A stretch of 64,000 nt of DNA from Streptomyces olivoverticillatus (GTDB lineage: Bacteria; Actinomycetota; Actinomycetes; Streptomycetales; Streptomycetaceae): NCBI RefSeq assembly GCF_014203555.1, contig NZ_JACHJH010000005.1, positions 350,225 to 414,224 on the forward strand, given 5' to 3'. Below are positions 60,443 to 64,000 of this stretch, piece after piece. Positions within the stretch are counted from its first letter, which is position 1, and every line of letters begins with the position of its first letter. The notes beneath the pieces are model-generated. The model worked only from the letters and a program-made list of their open reading frames with translations. It was not told the origin of the DNA and did not search any database. The position numbers and the translations under genes are program-made.

Positions 60443-62218
60443 TTACTTCTGCGGTGCGGCTTGCTCGACGGTCAGTTTCAGCGTGAGCGTGACGCCGTCC
60501 TCGGTGGTCAGACGGAGCGTGTAGCTGCCGGTCTTGGCGTCCGTGAACAGGTCCGGCAGGGTGACCACGCCGTCCTTGCCCGTCCGGGGGAGGGCGAGGG
60601 TGCGCAGCGGCTTGCCGTCCTTGTCCTTGAAGAACGGGCCGTCGACCGCCGCGGTCTTGCCGTCGGCGGCCAGCAGCGTGGCGGTGAGCGCGGTGTCCGC
60701 GACGGGCTTGTCGCCGTCCGTCGCCTTGATCTGGATCTTGTCGGTGAACCGGCCCTGCGGCGCGGCCTTGAGGTCGCCGTCGCCGACCCGGACGAGGGTG
60801 TCCGCGTGCGGGGCGGGCGCGGCCTTGACGGTGGCGGCGAAGTCGACGGGCGCGATCTTCGAGCCGTCGCGTCCCTCGACGCTCGCACGCACGGTGAACG
60901 TGCCGGGCTTGTCGCCCGCGAGGAGCTTGGGCGCGGTGGCGGTGCCGTCCTTGCCGGGCGTCACGATGGCGGTGCGGGTGCCGTCGGCGAAGCGGGCGGC
61001 GGTGTCCAGGCCGATGACCTCGAAGCGGACCCGTGTGCCGGCGGGTGCGGGCTTCCCGGCGGAGTCCAGGGCCCTTACACGCAGTTGCCGGTCGAAGGAT
61101 TCGCCCGCGGTGGCCTCCAGCTTCTGGTCGCCGATGCGGTCCAGGCGGGAGACGGGTGCGGACGGAGCGGGCTTGTCGCCGCCGTGGTCGCCGCCGGGCT
61201 TGCCCGGGTTGTCCGGCTTGCTCGGCGGGGTGGTCTTGCCACCGCTCGGCTTGCCGGAGTTACCGGTGTTGCCCGAGCCGTTGGAGCCACCGGAGTTGCC
61301 GGAGCCACCGGAGTTGCCACCGGTGTGCGACGGCTCGTGGGAGCCGGGCGTCGGGCTGGTCGAGGGAGCGGGCGTGGACGAGCCCGGCGTGGGCGTACCG
61401 CCGCCTCCGGTCGGCGCGCCCGGCAGGGTGTCGGGCGTGGAGCCGACGTCGCCGCTCTGGTAGGCGTGCATCCAGGCGGTGACCGCGTTCACGTATTCGC
61501 GGGAGTTGTTGTAGCTGAGGATCGCCTTGTCGAGATCCCCCTTGTCGCTCAGGTCCTTGCCGCCCGAGCAGAGGTAACGGGCGGTGCCGGCCGTGGCGTC
61601 GAAGATGTTGTTGGGGTCCTTCACCCCGTCGCCGTTGCCGTCGGCGCCGAAGCTCTCCCAGGTGGAGGGTATGAACTGGGTGGGTCCGACGGCCCGGTCG
61701 TACTCCTTGTCCCCGTCCCAGCGCCCGCCGTCGGTGTCCTTGACGAGCTCGAACTGCCCGCCGGTCAGCCGGGGGCCGAGGATCGGTCTGAGCGTGCTGC
61801 CGTCGGTGTTGAGGCCGCCGCCCATCATGCCGTGGTCCGACTCGACCTTGCCGATGCCCGCGATGAGCTGCCAGGGGATGTGGCAGCCGGGGTAGAGCTT
61901 GGCGGCGAGGCTCTCGGCGTTCTTGTAGGCGGCCAGGGCGGTCGCCGGAATGTCCGCCGTGCCCCCGGTGGGGTCCACGGTGCTGCCGGGCGAGCCGGTC
62001 GGGGCCGGGCGCTTGGGCCGGAGGTCGGGCAGGGAGAGGTTGGGGACGCCGTGCGGGTGCCGCTGCGGGTCATCGGTGCCGGGTGAAGGATCCCCGGTGC
62101 CACCGGCGTTGTGCGGCGGGCTGGCGCCCACCGCGGCCGTGGTGAGGCTGGCGACGAGCAGGGCAGTGCACAGTCCCTGGCGGGAGACGCTGGCAGCTCG
62201 AGTTGGGAGTATCTTCAC
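60443..62218 (-). CDS. Secreted lytic murein transglycosylase with Ig-like repeats
   Basis: This 591-residue exported protein starts at GTG with a signal peptide (GLCTALLVASLTTAAVGAS). The MltB-like catalytic domain (about 90-290) has WQLIAGIGKVESDHGMMGGG with the catalytic Glu. VGPTQFIPSTWESFGADGNG, DPNNIFDATAGTARYLCSGG and ILSYNNSREYVNAVTAW are also typical. A Gly/Ser/Pro/Asn linker (about 290-385) leads to two Ig-like beta domains starting RIGDQKLEATAGESFDRQLR and VRVGDGDLKAAPQGRFTDKI. It would cleave peptidoglycan glycan strands, for example during spore or septum remodelling. Confidence 0.85.
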   Translation of the reverse strand: MKILPTRAASVSRQGLCTALLVASLTTAAVGASPPHNAGGTGDPSPGTDDPQRHPHGVPNLSLPDLRPKRPAPTGSPGSTVDPTGGTADIPATALAAYKNAESLAAKLYPGCHIPWQLIAGIGKVESDHGMMGGGLNTDGSTLRPILGPRLTGGQFELVKDTDGGRWDGDKEYDRAVGPTQFIPSTWESFGADGNGDGVKDPNNIFDATAGTARYLCSGGKDLSDKGDLDKAILSYNNSREYVNAVTAWMHAYQSGDVGSTPDTLPGAPTGGGGTPTPGSSTPAPSTSPTPGSHEPSHTGGNSGGSGNSGGSNGSGNTGNSGKPSGGKTTPPSKPDNPGKPGGDHGGDKPAPSAPVSRLDRIGDQKLEATAGESFDRQLRVRALDSAGKPAPAGTRVRFEVIGLDTAARFADGTRTAIVTPGKDGTATAPKLLAGDKPGTFTVRASVEGRDGSKIAPVDFAATVKAAPAPHADTLVRVGDGDLKAAPQGRFTDKIQIKATDGDKPVADTALTATLLAADGKTAAVDGPFFKDKDGKPLRTLALPRTGKDGVVTLPDLFTDAKTGSYTLRLTTEDGVTLTLKLTVEQAAPQK

Positions 62219-62684
62219 GGATGCTGCTTCCTCGGGAGACCGGCGGCCGTACGAGGGGGTCGCACGTCAGCCCCCCTCGGCCATAAAGCCGAACACTAAT
62301 TCCCTGTGGCCCCAATTGTCTTGCCCGGGGGCCGCCTTCACGCATTCTTCGCCGTCCATTTCCCGGCAAGCGCCCGAATGTCGGCCGATGTGCGTACCGG
62401 ATGCGTACCTTCCGCTGCCGTGCGCCCGGTGAACCCCGAGACGGGGGCGGCCTTCGACGCCGTATCCCTTAGGGGTCGTTCCGTACGTTCTCCTACCTGC
62501 GGTTCGTACCGCAGCAGGAGGAGTGGGTGGACGGGCGCTTACTAAGTTCTTATGGGCGGCCGGGGGGTGGCGGTAGGGCTACCACCACCGTGAAGACACT
62601 GACCAGCACCCTCGTGGTGCGTGCCGGTGGACCGGCAGTCTGAGGGCCGCCCGGAAAACACGCTTACCTAGGAGAGAACCCACC
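62219..62684. other. Divergent intergenic region rich in inverted repeats
   Basis: This 466-bp region has no convincing gene. It holds repeated TGCGTACC (twice near 62390-62407), CTGCGGT-TCGT-ACCGCAG (62497-62514), and, closer to the ABC gene, GGTAG-GG-CTACC, GCACC-CTCGT-GGTGC and GCCGGT-GG-ACCGGC (62569-62640). These are candidate operators or leader hairpins for the ABC transporter. Confidence 0.5.
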
Positions 62685-63473
62685 GTGACAACGGCTGTAT
62701 CGATTCCCAAGACCGGGGGCAGTGGAGGGCATGCGGCCGTCGCGGCGAAGGCCCGGCAGGTCCTCAAGGCGTACGGCACCGGGGAGACCCGGGTCGTGGC
62801 GCTCGACCACGTGGACGTGGACATCGCCCGCGGGCAGTTCACCGCCATCATGGGCCCCTCCGGCTCCGGCAAGTCGACCCTGATGCACTGCCTGGCCGGT
62901 CTCGACACCGTCACCTCCGGGCAGATCTTCATCGACGACACCGAGATAACCGGGCTCAAGGACAAGAAGCTCACGCGGCTGCGCCGGGACCGGATCGGCT
63001 TCATCTTCCAGGCGTTCAACCTGCTGCCGACTCTCAACGCCCTCGAGAACATCACGCTCCCCATGGACATCGCGGGCCGCAAGCCCGACCAGGCGTGGCT
63101 CGACCGCGTCGTGGAGACCGTGGGCCTCGCGGGCCGGCTCAAGCACCGCCCCAACCAGCTCTCCGGCGGCCAGCAGCAGCGCGTCGCCGTCGCCCGCGCC
63201 CTCGCCGCCCGCCCCGAGATCATCTTCGGTGACGAGCCGACCGGAAACCTGGACTCGCGGGCCGGTGCCGAGGTGCTCGGCTTCCTGCGGCGCTCGGTGG
63301 ACGAGCTCGGCCAGACCATCGTGATGGTGACGCACGACGCCGTCGCCGCCTCCTACGCGGACCGCGTGCTCTACCTGGCGGACGGCCGGATCGTCGACGA
63401 GATGTACGAGCCGACCGCCGACGCGGTCCTCGAGCGGATGAAGAGCTTCGACGCGCGCGGGCGGGTCTCGTGA
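62685..63473 (+). CDS. ABC transporter ATP-binding protein (MacB/LolD type)
   Basis: This 262-residue ATPase has Walker A IMGPSGSGKSTLMHCLAGLD (about residue 60), Q-loop FIFQAFNLLPTLNALENITL, signature LSGGQQQRVAVARALAARPE and Walker B IIFGDEPTGNLDSRAG. The H-loop is MVTHDAVAASYADRV. The FQAFNLLP and GNLDS segments mark the MacB/LolD/FtsE-like group that works with FtsX-type permeases in mechanotransmission or export rather than import. The GTG follows ggagagaacc. Its stop overlaps the permease GTG (GTGA). Confidence 0.88.
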   Translation: MTTAVSIPKTGGSGGHAAVAAKARQVLKAYGTGETRVVALDHVDVDIARGQFTAIMGPSGSGKSTLMHCLAGLDTVTSGQIFIDDTEITGLKDKKLTRLRRDRIGFIFQAFNLLPTLNALENITLPMDIAGRKPDQAWLDRVVETVGLAGRLKHRPNQLSGGQQQRVAVARALAARPEIIFGDEPTGNLDSRAGAEVLGFLRRSVDELGQTIVMVTHDAVAASYADRVLYLADGRIVDEMYEPTADAVLERMKSFDARGRVS

Positions 63474-64000
63474 CCGTCCTCAAGACCTCGATGCGCAACT
63501 TCCTCGCGCACAAGGGGCGGATGGCGCTCTCCGCCGTCGCCGTCCTGCTGTCGGTGGCCTTCGTGTGCGGCACGCTGGTCTTCACCGACACCATGAACGC
63601 CACGTTCGACAAGCTCTTCGCCTCCACCGCCGCCGACGTCTCCGTCGCCCCGCACAAGGACGACAAGGCGCAGGAGACGGGCAAGCCCCAGACCGTGCCC
63701 GCCTCGCTGGAGGGCAGGCTGGCGAAGGTGCGCGGCGTCGCCAAGGTCGAGCCGCACGCCACCAGCCAGCAGCTCACCGTCGCGGACTCGAAGAACGAGA
63801 GCATCAGCCCCGACTCCGGCGCCCCCACCGTGGGCACCAACTGGGACGAGAGCCAGAAGAAGTCCGTAGAGATCACCACCGGCCACGAGCCGCACGGTGC
63901 GGGCGAGGCCGTCCTGGACGCCGACACCGCCGACAAGCACCACCTGAAGGCCGGTGACACCCTGCGGGTGATCGCCGCCCCCGGTGACTTCACGGTCAAG
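63470..64000 (+). CDS. FtsX-like ABC transporter permease, 5' part (runs off window)
   Basis: The first 177 codons are present. They start VTVLKTSMRNFLAHKGRMAL, a MacB-PCD/FtsX start, with the first transmembrane helix SAVAVLLSVAFVCGTLVFTD. The extracytoplasmic domain follows (AADVSVAPHKDDKAQETGKP onward). The remaining helices lie outside the window. It is coupled to the ATPase gene by a four-base overlap. The substrate is unknown; cell-wall hydrolase control or peptide/drug export are the usual roles. Confidence 0.85.
   Translation, partial: MTVLKTSMRNFLAHKGRMALSAVAVLLSVAFVCGTLVFTDTMNATFDKLFASTAADVSVAPHKDDKAQETGKPQTVPASLEGRLAKVRGVAKVEPHATSQQLTVADSKNESISPDSGAPTVGTNWDESQKKSVEITTGHEPHGAGEAVLDADTADKHHLKAGDTLRVIAAPGDFTVK

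Overview
The window is very GC-rich, with GTG and TTG starts, ATGA/GTGA overlaps and actinobacterial gene families throughout (Rpf, protein mannosyltransferase, TamR/Tam, MarP-like protease, DUF6299/DUF6415-like proteins). It reads as a Streptomyces (or close relative) chromosome. From memory, the gene order from about 17 kb to the right end resembles the conserved core of S. coelicolor around pmt, rsmI, tatD, rpf, rsmA, ispE, the gal genes, tam, ppc, pth, rplY, prs and glmU. No insertion sequences, CRISPR arrays or prophage genes were seen, and there is one tRNA.

Region 1 (1-17.9 kb) holds a 5' fragment of a tricorn-protease homologue, then a TetR regulator with an MMPL exporter and two strong palindromic operators. 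These are followed by a MarP-like membrane protease, a secreted protein, a secreted metzincin-lectin and a DHA2-type efflux pump with a fused winged-helix-like tail. A three-gene ECF metal transporter (MN fusion, Q, O) has a Nur-like box at its promoter, so nickel is the favoured substrate. A VOC protein, a serine hydrolase, an SDR, an EamA transporter and a penicillin-binding protein complete the region.

Region 2 (18-25 kb) is pmt on the minus strand and rsmI on the plus strand, separated by about 5 kb of accessory genes. These are an unknown membrane protein, a truncated caspase-like gene, a DUF6415-like protein, a helix-turn-helix/TPR regulator with a small partner, and a DUF6299-like secreted protein.

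Region 3 (25-35 kb) is housekeeping: a zinc-ribbon protein, TatD, Rpf, RsmA, IspE, an ABC-F ATPase and a membrane-anchored beta-propeller protein. Region 4 (35-54 kb) has a Leloir galactose operon (galT-galE-galK) divergent from a sodium-solute symporter and flanked by two orphan LuxR regulators. It continues with the tamR/tam divergon, a TetR-desaturase pair with tandem operators, PEP carboxylase, the glmU-prs-rplY-pth strand, tRNA-Gln and an orphan histidine kinase.

Region 5 (54.2-59.3 kb) is the most unusual part. Two divergent operons encode four proteins built from toxin-type catalytic domains (YwqJ-like deaminase, WHH nuclease, a second deaminase) and SUKH/Imm35-type immunity domains. 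In two of these proteins the toxin-like and immunity domains lie in one polypeptide, and none has a secretion signal. Region 6 (59.5-64 kb) holds a coiled-coil protein, a lytic transglycosylase with Ig-like repeats, and a MacB/FtsX-type ABC transporter whose permease runs off the window.
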